Shown here: piece after piece, positions 32,939 through 45,823 of the stretch
Position numbering within the stretch: position 1 is the first letter of the stretch
How the letters are laid out: each line of letters starts with the position of its first letter
Assembly (NCBI GenBank): GCA_023627715.1
Contig: JAMAHW010000007.1
Coordinates: 248,001 to 312,000 of the forward strand
DNA: 64,000 bases
Source of the DNA: Periconia sp. R9002
Taxonomy: Eukaryota > Ascomycota > Dothideomycetes > Pleosporales > Periconiaceae
Reading direction: 5' to 3'
Made by a program: the position numbers and the translations under genes
Notes under the pieces: model-generated
Told to the model about the DNA's origin: nothing
Database searches by the model: none
What the model saw: only the letters and a program-made list of their open reading frames with translations

Positions 32939-35361
32939 CTTTTTTTTTGACAGCGAAGAATTTTCTCACCTCCAGACCTTCATGTTTTCCCACGATGGCA
33001 TCATGAATCACACAATGCCATCCTGGCTGAGCCTCACGACTCTAGCCCCGTAGCCCTGCATCCAAGAAACAGGATAGAAACCCGTGGCGCAGAGAAAGAC
33101 TTCCCCGTCGGCTTGTTCTCCACCAATCAATTGAGCCGATGGATGCCGCGCAATGTAAAGAATCCTGCACGTAAGCTTTTTCACCATATCAATACTCAAC
33201 GCGCAAGCTCTGACCAATAGGAGTAGCGAGCTGTAACTTTCGGCATAAAATAGGATACCGGAGCTCGTAATTTTACAGAGTCAGGATACAAGTCCGATGC
33301 CTCTCGAGAATTTTAAGAATTTTCAAAATCATTATTGGCTCCACTTGAGCACTAAAATTTGTTCGAGGTTGACACACGCCCATCCGTTAAAGGCATTCTC
33401 GTTTGTCATAGTTATGCTATGTAAAGAAAACGTGCTGGAATCGAGTGGAAATCGTCACTTTTTTGCGGAGTGGCGTGAACGTGCGAGCTGTGGGTGGTGG
33501 TGTTACATGAAAGCGGAGATTAATCTCTGGAGGGCGGGCTGATTTGGCGGTGATGTCCACCGCTGGTGCGTGATTTGCGCGCTCCGTCGTGGCATCGTGT
33601 TGTTGTGCGTGGTGTTGAATGGATCGTGACACTCGTTGTGGATCGAATTGACCTTGGTGACAATGTCATAACGCTGACCCGTGACATATTCATGTTTCGC
33701 GGACTTCAATCTAGACTTGCGTGTGGATACTACTTCCTTGTTGACCACGTCAGTTGCTCTTTGAGGATGCATCTCAGGAGAGATGATGAATGTCTAAGGC
33801 TTCTGGTTGAGGCCAACAGTTTCAACCCTTGATTTGATCTCGTAATTGCAATCATATGATCATTGGACGGTAAAAGAACTCGGAAGATACATTTGAACGG
33901 ACTGCTGTGTTCTAGGAACTTCAAAGGATTCACTATTCGACAATACAACAGTCCATGTGGAGTATGCGGTGTGTGTTGTTGTCAGCCTAGTATCGACGAC
34001 TAGACTCCAGATATTGTATCGACACCAGCTCCGATCGATCTACACTTCCCGCTTGGTGTGTGGTAGTATGTCCAGCATATCCCTGCACACATTTTGAAGC
34101 TGTTGCCGAATTGATCTTCCAATACAGGTTTCGAACTCCGACGAAAGGGACCAAAATTCTTTTTTTTAGCCCTACAAGGCGTATGAAATGCCGCCATGCA
34201 CCGGTGGCTCCTGAGAAATTTTACTGCATTCTTGCGACCCAGGATTTCATAGTCTTGGCAGCCATCAGGTTGATATTCAGACCGCTATGCGACAACAGTC
34301 GTTTGTGACATTTAGGCCGACCAGGCGTCAAGTAGGTCGGTCACGAATGGGCAAACATGATCAAATCACTCACAACAAGCACTGACGAACAAGCCCCAAG
34401 AATTCTTGTTCTGGGCAGATGAAATCTATCCCTATCACCAACATCCCTCCTGTATACAAGAAGTATCCGCAATTTTGTCATAAAGTTTTTATCCACGCCT
34501 TTTGGAAACACCTTTTCGAACTATACTAGACAGCCTAGGTAGTATCCGTACTATTGAGTCAATTTAAGCATTGCACCCGGAAAGTAGCGCATATAACTTC
34601 ATCTTCAACTGCTCCAAATCCCAATTAAGAGCAAAGAGCATACCATCCCGACGTTTCATGCATTGTAGTCAAACAATGTCTTTTGTTACTCAACATTTAG
34701 ACTTCTCAGACTATCTTGTTGTCTAGGTGAAGCCCCTTCTAACCGTCCAAAAAAACATTTTATCTATACCCTAACCTCCCACCCACCCCCAGCAAAACAC
34801 TCAAGAAAAGACAACGTAGGTCACACCACAAGTCTCATGTGCGAGATACAGACCACCATCAACCCTCCTTCGTCCCCAGGAGATCACACAGGCACAATCT
34901 TGTCAAGATCGAGACCCATGACTTATACCGGAATTCTCTCGGTTTCCCTAGATTCTCTTCATACACATTACCGAGTGCGAGTTCAATATCTCTCCCCTCA
35001 GTTCCCTCCAACACCCGAAACTGCCCTATAAACATTCACCCTACCCACCTCTAACCCCTTCCCCACCCTTAACCAACCTCCCACACCAGACCGTGTACCT
35101 TACCCCCTAACCTACCATAATACATACAACACACACGCACGATCTTTCCCCTATCCATCCATCCATCCATCTACACACTCCATACAACGCCCCTCCATAG
35201 GGATAAAGAATAGTGAACTGTTTGCTGTGCTGTGTTCTGTTGTGTTCGGTTCGGGGACTTGTACTTGTACTTGACTGCAGAAAAGGGTAGGTAGGTATGG
35301 TCTGGTTCTTGTGTGAAGTGAAGTACTAGAGGATGGATGCTGTGAACTTGTGAGAAGGGGA

Positions 35362-35437
35362 AGGATAGACGGGGTGAGGATAGACGGGGTGAGGATAGAC
35401 GGGGTGAGGATAGACGGGGTGAGGATAGACGGGGGTG
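35362..35437 (+). repeat. 15-bp minisatellite, about five copies
   Basis: Unit AGGATAGACGGGGTG, four perfect tandem copies (35362-35421) followed by a fifth copy with one extra G. G-rich on the plus strand. Confidence 0.9.
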
Positions 35438-36130
35438 GGATGGGTTGCTTTTGGTGCTACTGCTGAGGTTGACGGAGAGGGTCCTTGTATGGTGGGGTTT
35501 TTGGGTTTTGGTTACGTGGCGAGGAAGGGATGGGAAGGGAGGGGGCGAGGTTTTACGTATGTGTGTGTGTGTGTGTATGGGCATAAGCGTTCGATTCACC
35601 TACATCATCGACAACGAATGGCGGGGAGATCACGACAAACATATGTAGTCAAGAAGGATAGTTGGGTAATGGAAGGGATTTTGGTGTTGGCAATGGTACT
35701 GGTAGTCAGTCGTCAGGGACATGATAGCATTTGGGTTGTTTCTTTTTTTATTCTTTGTTCCTATCCGCTGGACTGACCCCTCCCGTTAGAGGTTACATGC
35801 GTACATTAGGTATCTGGCCCACCATGGATGACGACGACGACGGTGATGACGGTGGCGGGCGGTGGGGTTTCTCGAGAAGAAGAAGAGAGAAAAAAAATAA
35901 TGAGGGATGGAATTGAACAAGAAAAAGAGTTTAATGCCATTTCATTCCCACCCGTCGTCCATGATTCCGTTTTTCCCCTTTCCATTCCGTAAAGGGAAGC
36001 AAGCATGCAACTACGGAGAAGCCGTTAAAAACTCCCGTTTCCATCAAAAGTCCAGCCAGCAGCCATCGTTTCGCACAGCGCAGTACAACCCTTGGTCGCG
36101 TCCCCCCATCTCCAGACAAACAAACGCCAT

Positions 36131-36954
36131 TTAACGACGACCGCTTGCCTGCACCTTGGGTGCGGCACCCTTTGCACCCTGCTTGCTGACCGCTTTCACT
36201 TGGCCGCGGGCGCCGGCAGCAGCGGCTTTGGCCTTCTCGGCCTTCTTCTTTGACTCGGCTGCGGTCTTCTTCTCCTTGCTCTCCTTGAGAGCAGCGGCGC
36301 GGGCGGCACTACGGGCCTCGGGACGTTGGTTGCGGCGCTCCTTGATGACGTCGAGCGAAGCACCAACGATGGCACGCTGGTGCTTCACGGTGCGGCGGGT
36401 ACGCTTCTTGGCGACTTCCTGTAAACGAGGAGGTTAGCTCTGTAGAAGGCGGATACTGAACTTGTGCCAGGCTCCTGGGGCTGGAGATGAAATATGCTAT
36501 GCTCCACGCGGACCCTGCCTATCCCGCCATGTGCGATATGGCATCTGCGGCATCCACTCGTGTCATATGTCATTTCACCCACAGCCCGCAACGCCGATAC
36601 CACAAGATCGCGATCGGTTCCAACTAACCTCAGAAATACCCTTCTTGTGCTGCCTTCGGTAGAGAGTCGTCCATGAGATCTTACGCGGGTTCTTGCGCTG
36701 GAGGAACAGAGACTCGGTCTTGCCATTCTGGAATCGGAAAATCTTGCTGTCACCACGGACGTAGAGCTTGCCCTGTACAATCCATCAGCATAAGCCCCTC
36801 TGTGCGTCCAGGTCCGCCCTCGTCACCGCATTGTCGCATCTCCAGGGTGAATTTCGACCAGTGCGGGAATACGAGTTTGGGGTGGAATGGCGACAGAACG
36901 CACCTTGCCCGGGTAGATTTTCTGGCCGCTGAAGGTATCGTCGTAGGTACGCAT
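36131..36954 (-). CDS. RPL24: 60S ribosomal protein eL24
   Basis: Three exons, 36904-36954, 36629-36772 and 36131-36418 (complement), give 160 residues. It is a large-subunit protein at the intersubunit bridge. The start [17 protein letters not shown] is followed after intron 1 by [44 protein letters not shown] and, after intron 2, [22 protein letters not shown]. The tail is a long Lys/Ala-rich extension, as usual for fungal eL24. Introns are 131 and 210 bp, longer than most introns here, as is common in fungal ribosomal-protein genes, and both are phase 0. The exon-1 boundary sits right after PGK. Assignment is unambiguous. Confidence 0.97.
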
Positions 36955-37707
36955 GTTGGCGGTGGTGGACGCGGTACCTGTTGGTTAGTATCGGGGGATT
37001 GTCGTCGTAACGGATATTTTGGGGTTCGTGGTTGCTCGCTTTGTGTGTCGGTTGAACAGTTAGTCCGGTCTTGGCAAACGAGCCGCAACCTGTCCTGCTA
37101 CGTCACATGATCTGACCCTAACCATATGATGTAAGCACCTTTGAATTGTTCTCATGTCAAACCGGTCAACGTATGATGCAGTGTTGCATTGAATTACTAT
37201 TAAGACTAGTACCCATCACCTACTCCCCTCTCGTTTCCAGCCGCATACACTTGTCGATGACAATCAAGGCCCTCTTCAACGAAACCCGTAAATGAACTTT
37301 TCTTCCTCTAGGATGCACTCAACATCCACCTCTTCCACAGATGCATATAACCACAACACCCCCTCCTATTGGTGTAAAGAAAGAAAACTATATACTACAA
37401 TCCTGATGATCAAACACTCTACATGAGAGAGAATTGCCACCCAAAAACACTGCAAATTAAACGTAACCCCGCATTGCCTCCAAACCCTAAGGCCAGTCCG
37501 ATTAAACATTAAGTCTTTCATGTACGCAAAACTTGTCTTTCAACAGAGACCTGCAGGTTTTGTAGCTGCTGGTGTTGCGATGATGATGTTGATGTCAAGA
37601 TAACGTTGCTTCAGAGCAAAACAATCCCGTATCCAGAGCATCAACATCCAAGCCAAAAGTTACAAAAGCGCGGTGTGTCCATAAACTCAACAGGGATATT
37701 CGATCGT
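36955..37707. other. RPL24 promoter and kinase 3' flank
   Basis: About 750 bp with no supported frame, lying upstream of RPL24 and downstream of the kinase stop codon. Confidence 0.45.
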
Positions 37708-40700
37708 TTAGACCTCGAGGACTTTGAGCATATTGGCCTTAACCTCTGCGGACGTCACCAAAAGACCCATGTTGTGACAGATGTCCTCTAAGATATCGAC
37801 GGTCTTGCGGAAACTGGAGGCTGCACCGCGAGTTTGGGTGAATCGAGCACAGCAAAGCTTGGTTCGCCGACCGGCTTCGCAAATTACGAATAGTTCGATG
37901 ACGAGGGACACTGGCTTGAGATTCAAAACTACGAAACGGCATGGTTAGCTCGAACTTCAGAAGATTACGCCGGGGAAACACTTACAGTTGTTTTTGTCAA
38001 GGCGAGCAGTAATAACATTCTTGTCGTTGGGGCTCAGGGAAACATCCCGAACACCGTGGCATTCCCATCCGCGTAGTAGGAAAAGAAGATTCTCGCGTGC
38101 GCGGGGGCGACCGACCTGGAAACAAAGCGTCGTGCTAACGGGTTTGATATGTAAGAAACGAGACAACCAGTTCAATTGGTAGTCAGGCTGACCAGGACGT
38201 GCCGGCTCAGAAGCCTCGGACTCCGTATCAAAGTTGGTATGGAAGGAGGTAGCACTCGTATTGTCTGTCGTATGAGTTAGCGGAACGCACTCCCAGTAGC
38301 CTCGATTTGAGATTTGGTACATACCCCCGAGATTCAATGCTTGTTTGACTTTCTCTGCCTTCGACTTCTTGCCAAACAAGCCCAGAAATTCTTTCAGCAC
38401 ACTACCGCGTCCTTCGCTCTTACTGAGCGCCGTGCCACAGTTTCGAGTTGGGAATTCGCTACTGGCGCTGGTCTCAGAATGTTTAGTAGTGTGGGATTTA
38501 CCAATGTCTGGACTGGGGCCTGTTTTCTTGCGCGAATCGGGCTTGATGCGGTCATCCAGACCCTGCCATGCTTCTGGAATCTGCAATCGGCTTGAGGTTT
38601 CGACATTCTTTGGCTGGTTCTCCGGATCTTGATCTTTCTTTTCGTTGTTTCGACGAAACCAGGTAGACTTCTTCTTCTTGATAACCGGCTCTTTCTTTTC
38701 GGAAACCTCGGGTAGACCAGGAGCTTCACGGAAGATGCGTGCTTCGTTGGAGCCATTTTCTTGGGGACGGAGATGAAGAGGCTCAACCTCAAATCGAGGT
38801 GCTACGGTACTGTTCGCAGTTCTCACTGTGTCGCTGGGGCCGCTTCGCTTGCGAATATTGAGAGGTGCTGGAGCAATTTGCTCACGCGAAAGATGCAGCA
38901 ATTGGGTCGTCTCGGACCTAGTTGTTGCTCGGTGGGCCTCAGTAACCGACCTAATTGGATCAGTACAGGCCCTTCGAGCAGTGCCCAGGGGTCCAAACCA
39001 ATCCTCAATCTCCTTCTTCTCTTCGGGGATTACGTGGAGTGGCCCGATGGCTTCAGAAGATTTGTTGGGAGCCGAACATGGATGCTTGGCCGTATTCTGA
39101 GATGGCTTTAAAATACTATCCAACTGGCGTAGCGCCTCATGGAGATGTTTGGAATCCTGCTGCTCATTCTCCGCAAACTGACGTTTGATCTCCACCCTGG
39201 TCTCCGCGAGCTTTCGCTTCAGGAATGCATTGGGCGTTTCACTCGGGAGAGGCGGCAGGGGGCGTGTTCGATATACGGACGGGCTGCTAGGGCTCCCTAG
39301 GGTGACAGTGCCACCTGAATCACGATTAGACAACGAGGTAGGAGGAGTATTGGATCCAGATACATCCTTCTGGGGATCATATGTCGATGTCTCAATACTG
39401 GAACTGATGGACGAGCGATTGAACGCTTCCTCCATGACCTTACCAAGCTCTGTACTGACTTTTCGTACCTCAGTCTGAATGTATTTGCTTGGGCTCTCTG
39501 GTTTGCGGATTTTGAGGTGTGGCACTAGCGGTGTGGCTGCTGGAACTTTAGATGTAATCCGTACTGTTGGTGAGTCTCCGATAGTACTCGATCCCGGCGA
39601 CATTGAAGGTGATCCAGGGTAGTCATTGAACTGGCTGAGATATCTACGCTGTTCTGGCGTGTAACGAACCGTCGCAATATCGTTCGTGCTTGCGGTAGCG
39701 TTTGAAGAGCGGCGCGGACGAGAGAAGCTCACTCCACGCCTGTGCACACTGTGGGTGCGAAACATAGGCGGGCTACTTGAGTAGTGCGAACTCATCAAAG
39801 AGGAGCGTGACACAGATCTACGTTGAGTACGGGTAGACCTCGCGGATCGGTTCGACGAAGGGGTGCTTCGCTTGGAAGAAGTTCGAGAAAGAGCAGAGTT
39901 TCTCGTCATAGCCTGAACTCGAAGCGTGCTTCTGGTATGATGTCCGAGAGCTGTAGGGGGTCGCAAGCTACGCTTAGCTGAGCTGGTGCCACGGTGCACC
40001 GTTATGTTCTGATGGAGCGATTGCGTGGGCACGATTGGCTCCTTCGATGCTCTAAACGGATCATAGCTGACTTCGGATGGGGATTTTCCGTAGAAACTAT
40101 GCTTCGAATAAAGGTGCTCATTGTTGAGTATAGAATATACTGATTGTGAACGTCCCTGATTGCTAGGCGGCAAATCCGTCCCGCGCGGAGAACCAAATCG
40201 TTGCTTGTTATGGTGGTAATCGCTGGCCGAATATGCAACAACGTGTTCAGGGCTCGGTACATAATTCTCCAATTGGTCATGTTGATACTTCTGGAGCGCT
40301 TTGTAAAAGTATTTCTCGAAATTCATGCTGTGCTGGGTTTTAGAATGGTTATCACATCGAAGAGGGATTTTAACTTACGATTTGCTCAACAGGCGTTGCA
40401 CCAGTGCCTCTTCTGTTTCGCTATGCCATAGTGTACGCATGTAACGCATGATTTCTCGTTCAATCGTTGATCTATTCAATGGTTTCCAATCTTGAAGCGA
40501 GGGCTCCGGACCGACCCAGTATTCCAAATTGAGGTTCTCGTTCGGATCGTCGGCGTATTTACGCAAGAACGGATGGTTCCAAATCTCCTTAAGAGTTATA
40601 CGTTGTGTAGGATCCGGGACAAGTATACGGGAAATGAGGTCCTTGGCTTCACCCGAAAGATCTGGAGGCATATGATATTCGGCACGGCTGATAGCTTCGA

Positions 40701-41827
40701 AGAGAGCGCGCAAGTCCCGCTCATCACCGGAGTAGTTGAAAGGGGGAGTGCCAGTGAGAAGAACAAATAGCACGACGCCGCAGCTCCAAACATCTGCCTG
40801 CCCACCATCGTAGGGTTTGGACCTAATGACCTCGGGGGCAGCGTAGTGAGGACTACCACATGGTGTAGTGAGCTTCTTGCCTTCAGGCTGAAGCGCCGCC
40901 ATCCCGAAGTCTACGAGCTTTATGTTCATAGTCGATCGATCAAGGAGAATGTTCTCCGGTTTGAGATCCCGATGATGAATGTTGATTCGGTGACAGTAAA
41001 TTAACGCCGCAACGATCTGACGAAAGATGTATACGACCACGTCCTCGGGCAAGGTGCCATGCTCTCCAAGGTATCCGAAAAGCTCTCCACCCTCGACGTA
41101 TTCCATGATTAGGTAGCTGCCGAGCATTAGTTGAAAGACCCAGATCAAAATCATAGTACCCTCAGGCGACTTACATCTCACTTCGGTTTTCCCAGATATC
41201 ATACAGACGAACAATGTTGGGATGATCAAGAAGTTTCATGATACAGATCTCACGTTCGAGGCCGAAAGGAATAGTCTTTCCACCGGGAAACATTGTGGCA
41301 TCATTCTCTGCAGTTGCGACCAAGTTCGCCAGGCTTATGGCTCGCACTTTGTCTGCCGTTTTTTTGGATATGATCTTGGCGGCACCATATTGTCCAGTGG
41401 CGCTGTGTCGCACTATGCGCACGCGAGAGCAGCCTCCCCGACCAATTGTCCTGCCGAGCTGCCAGGGCCCAATGTGTGTTTTACGCTTGTAGCCTCCAGT
41501 ACTCGAAGAGACGGTGCTGGCATTGGAAATCTCGGAATCGCGCTTGGAGTTGCGGGGACGAGATTCCTCCACGACAGCAGATACACGCTTATGTTGGGGG
41601 GACGGCTGTGGTAATTGGCGTCTTACGGCGAGTGAGGAACCGTTCTGCATCAGAGACTCGTTGTGAGGTAAATGTTTCGGTGAGGACGACGGTACATCGT
41701 ACGATTTAGACTTGTGTGCCTGTTGTGGGGAACGTAGTCGACGGTCTTGATTGGCACGAGAAGTGCCGTCTCCCAAAGGACGTCGACGAGTGGCGGGATT
41801 CGTGTGCCCGTGGTACGGTGGGTCCAT
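37708..41827 (-). CDS. Hsl1/Gin4/Kcc4-type (NIM1-related) protein kinase
   Basis: Four exons, 41175-41827, 40379-41116, 37986-40327 and 37708-37928 (complement), give 1317 residues. In yeast these bud-neck kinases link septin assembly to mitotic entry through Swe1. The kinase domain (about 115-410) has the Gly loop GRGGCSRVRI, the Lys in YGAAKIISKK, HRDLKPEN, DFGMA and YAAPEV, so it looks active. A long Ser/Arg/Pro-rich disordered region follows (exon 3). The C-terminus has a KA1-like membrane-binding domain: FLHIKPVSTTLCFQVG and, after the last intron, FLNLKPVSLVIELFV to the end. The start is the first in-frame ATG (MDPPYHGH); eight codons upstream are open only from a TTG. Introns are 51-58 bp and in phase. 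Which of the yeast paralogues it matches cannot be decided here. Confidence 0.93.
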
Positions 41828-44458
41828 GTTTATACAATTGGTGGCATGCAAAGCCTGGCGGTGGTCTGACTTGTGTCGGGTTGTGATAGTATGGTGGAAA
41901 AAGAGGATAGTTCAAAAGGTACAGATAAGATGGAGCCAGACGGAAGCGCCAAGAAGCAGAGAGCACTACCACGCGGCGGGTATCCGTGTGGCAGATAAAA
42001 AGTGATATGGTGCTACGCACTATTGCTGAGCTCCAAAGCTGGGTAATAGTTCTGGTATGTCGAATGCCTGCCTGCAAGTTGGTGGATGTGATCCGGTAAC
42101 GAGAGAGGGCGGGGATGCAGTCGACCTGCCTGTGTACCAAAAAGATTAACAAGTGCAATTGAATGCCTGCATATGTACGGTTGAGGTTGGTTATAGGTTA
42201 GTGGGAGAAGATAGTAGGGGTTGCGGAGTGCGATGATGAGGGCAGGCACAGGTCCAGTGTTATGGTTGCACTTGCATTTGTTTACTGTAGCGACGGTCGG
42301 GTCGATCCTATTTGGGCAGGCCAAGGCGTTAACCACGAGGCAGGAGCGCGCCAATCCGATGTAGCCAATCCGATTATCGGCATTGATAGTGAATGCAGGA
42401 AAGAAACCAGTATAGGCAGGAAATCAATGATAGTGCTTACTTGCGTTTGTTGTATCCCCATATCAGGTCATGCTGAGATTGAAACAAGAGCATTGTGAAT
42501 GAAACAAGAAATACCCTTTGTCCCGGAATACTTGAGACGATGTCCACTTCAAATTACTCATTCAAGGAGGGAAACACAAGGGATTGGTGAATGTAGGCAT
42601 ACTCGCAGCAAGGACAATCCCACGCACTCACAACCCTCAATTGATATAAAAACAATGAGTGATTCATTTATTTGATTGTCGCAAAGCCCGCCCAAATTTA
42701 CATACGTAGGCAACTTACTCTCAATGCCCTAGACCCTGATCTCCCAATTCTCTATTCAAAGCACATATGTGCCTTTTTTGGTGCAAAAGAGACGGCTCAA
42801 GGGGTATACAGTCTGGAAAAGTAAAAAATGGAAGAAGGTTGAAGGATTCCATACAGAGTGAAAAACATAACGTGCTAAAACAGTGATAATGGAAGTAAGG
42901 AAGGAACAGCACCGGTCCGTTTGATGCCGTTGGTAGATGGAGGCGCTACAACAACCACCGTTGAACACGAAATGTAGATATAGCGAGAATAGAGACCGAC
43001 TCAGGAAAAACAGTTCGATGCTTAAGAAAAAACGATCCATTAGTAACCAAACTCATCGCGTCACCATCAAGTCGTGGAATTCCATTGCCGGCTGAGCACG
43101 CGCACAAAAAAAAAATTCGATCCGCCTCGTAACAAAACCGAACTCGATGAATTCATACCAACGGTACCTAGGAAGTTGCTTCAGCCGTCAAACCGGACTT
43201 CAAGAGCACACCAGACATGAACCCAGTATCCAGACAACAAAAGTGAGGTTGGAACAAAATGACGAAAAGTCCGGGACAAGATCCATACATTTTCATCTCG
43301 GTACCAAAGACGGTTAGCGAGGGAGTTGCGGGCGAAGGAAGAGGCAGGGATGGCATGGGCCAACACGCAGACAACATCCAACCCACCCACCTATCACGCC
43401 ACCGGGACTTTTTGGCTGGTACACCCGCCTCGCGCGCTGGGGAACCTTAACGCAGCGACGACGCATTCCTTCGAAACCATCGAGCGAGCTGTCACTTGTA
43501 CCCTTTTTCTTGTCTCCTCGTCGCGAAATGGATGGCGACACACAGACTTTGGGTAACCCCCTTTGAGGGAACACGTACAATCTCTCTGCACTTTTCTGGG
43601 TTGGGGAGAGTAGTAGGTACAGGGACGACAACATAATCCATTGTTTTTACAACCATCGCGGCTCTCTCATTTGTCCTTTGCTGAGAGCCGTTTCTCCATT
43701 ACTAAAACCCGGTTTTCTTTCTCATCGCCGCCTGGATGGACGGGGGTGCCTGATATGCCCTTATAGACAGATGTACAAGTATGCGCCGTATTGCTAACGT
43801 TACCGATGGGTGCCCCTAACAAGGAAAAACTTGGACGCGATAGACACTGGATATAACACTCGACCTTCCAAACCCATGACGGTAGCTTCCATGCTACGTT
43901 GGTGTAAACGGTCCCAATAGGGAAAAAAACATGATGAAGCAAAAACCAAATATAAACCCCCCGGATCCTGTAGCCCCGAGCCGTGGCGCGCCACCCCCTT
44001 GACGCGCGGATGCAGTGGATGATAACCCCAGAAAAGAAGAAAATATTCGATACGAGAAGAAAGGAACAAACAGAAGCAATGGGGCAAAGAGGGAATTCCA
44101 AGGCATCAGAGCGAATGTAGTGCTCCGAATACAATCGAAGGATTGTTCCCTGCCCAATTAAAAGGTATTCGCTGCGTCATGAAAAGAGAAAAGAGAGCAA
44201 AACGCCATATGCGCCGTTGCAGTAGACCACCCCAGCCGAACCAAAATCATGTCCATCCCCCAACACAATGACGACCCCATAGAAAATATCAAGAACATTA
44301 TCACATGGGCGAATAAGGGCCATTTTTAACCGCCGAAGAGCAAAGTCGATGGCATCCCGTGGGAAGCTGGGAGCGCACCAAAAGATATGTAATACAGGGA
44401 AAGCGAAATGAAGACCGAATATCTCAAAGGTGGAGTTAGATGAAGACGTCGGCTCATT
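41828..44458. other. Kinase promoter and transcription-factor 3' flank
   Basis: 2.6 kb with no convincing gene. Small frames at 43.3-44.1 kb overlap on both strands and have no motif. The part near 42.0-42.4 kb probably holds the kinase leader, with ATGs upstream of the chosen start (for example at 41847). Confidence 0.4.
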
Positions 44459-45823
44459 TTATGCGCGGCTCGATATTATAGGCTTCGCCTCACGCGTTTC
44501 GGATTTGATGTCGGGCGAATGACTCTCTCGCTTTCCATCGTCGTTGTTGCTGGAAACCTTGCCGCAGCCTTTGACCAGAATGTGTCGCTGGTTTCATATT
44601 AGCAATCTACGTTGGACATGGTAGTAGAAATGGTTTACCTTGAGGGCGTCCTTTCGGGAAAAGCTCTTGTCACAATGCGTGCACGGGAAAGGCTTCACGG
44701 CTAAATGAATCCTCTTGTGTCTCTTGAGATCGTGGTTCCGGTTGAAGCTTTGCGGACACTGATCACATTTGAAGGGTCGGTCATTCGCAGCTTGCTGCTG
44801 ATGAGGTGGGTGGCCTAGAATATGCGGAAAGGCAGCTGCGTGCCCACTGTTGAAGCCCTGCATGATGTTTGGATGCATGCCGTTAACTAGCGTCAGGCCG
44901 GTGTTTGGATTGTTCATGTTAGTGTAGACCGGCCCGGGGGCAGGCATATAACCTCCATACGGTCGTTGGTAGGGATGAGGTGATGGCGCCGAATTCGATG
45001 GTATGGAAGGTATGGCGCCATGCGTGACGGCTGGAGACATCCTTGGAACGGAGCCTCCCGCGCTTATGGGGCTGTGCTGGGTAGGAGATGGACCTGTCGA
45101 ATACGGAAACGATGCTTGCTGTGGTGTCGTGGATGGCTGGTAGTTACTGTAAGTGGGCGTGGGTGGAGGACCCGGTCGGTAAGAATCTTGAGGGTGAATG
45201 GGTGATTGCTGAGGCGCTGAACTGGATACAGGAGTCTGGGCGCTCATCATATGGTGAGGCTGCTGTTGTGCAGACATTGTGGACATATTTGACGACGCCG
45301 ATGATGGCGTGAATGGCGGAAGTTGTTGGTTCATCTCGTAAGGTGGCGGATTCAGCCCTTCAGACGCGGTAAGTGAGCCTTGGTTCCCTACATGTAGCTG
45401 ACTGCTGCGGGACAAAAACGTACCTCCTCGGGCTGAGTGATATTGATTTTGCTGCTGTTGCTGCTGCTGTTGCTGCTGCTGAGTGGAGTAGCCATAGTGG
45501 CTCGACCCTTGCTGCTGGGAAGGTGACGAATACATGTAGTTGCCGTTTGGATAGGGCATTGTCGTCGAATGAACACCACTTGTCGATACACCAGACGAAG
45601 AGCTCAAAACATCACCGGGAATATTGTTTGGCGGGGTCAACAGATTTCCAACGCTTGCGATGGTCGCCGGAGTGTGTGCAGGTTGTGAAGCGTTTGCGCT
45701 GTTGAAGGACGAATACTTGTGCATGGGAGGGGGCGGTAGCTCAAAGTTGCCCAACTGAGCGGCGTGAGGCCTCCTAGTTGAAAAGCTGGGAGGTGCACCC
45801 AGGGGGTCAGTCCCAGGATGCAT
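44459..45823 (-). CDS. C2H2 zinc-finger transcription factor (N-terminus uncertain)
   Basis: Two exons as modelled, 44639-45823 and 44459-44587 (complement), give 437 residues from the first ATG (MHPGTDPLG). The two C-terminal fingers are FKCDQCPQSFNRNHDLKRHKRIH and a second in which FPCTHCDKSFSRKDALK joins across a 51-bp intron to RHILVKGCGK. The second finger thus needs splicing to gain its His, and both linkers fit DNA binding. Upstream are Ser/Pro/Gln-rich segments with an 11-residue poly-Gln tract, typical of activation regions. The same frame stays open and protein-like to about 46140 (for example RLPSVDSPQASRGVYWPGAS) but has no ATG, so a spliced 5' exon or a non-ATG start is possible. 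I do not recognise a named orthologue. Confidence 0.85.

Larger units (their letters stand above)
32751..36130. other. Gene-poor 3.4-kb intergenic stretch
   Basis: Apart from the TATA box near 32935, no frame has a motif or a plausible splice partner. The right part is simple-sequence-rich: CCATCCATCCATCC near 35155, the 15-bp minisatellite at 35362-35437, a GT run near 35559-35576 and GA-rich tracts. It probably includes the long 3' flank of RPL24. Confidence 0.45.

Noticed and set aside
36419..36628. C/D snoRNA in RPL24 intron 2
   Set aside because: TGA-like sequences occur but no paired RTGATGA and CTGA boxes with terminal stem were found.
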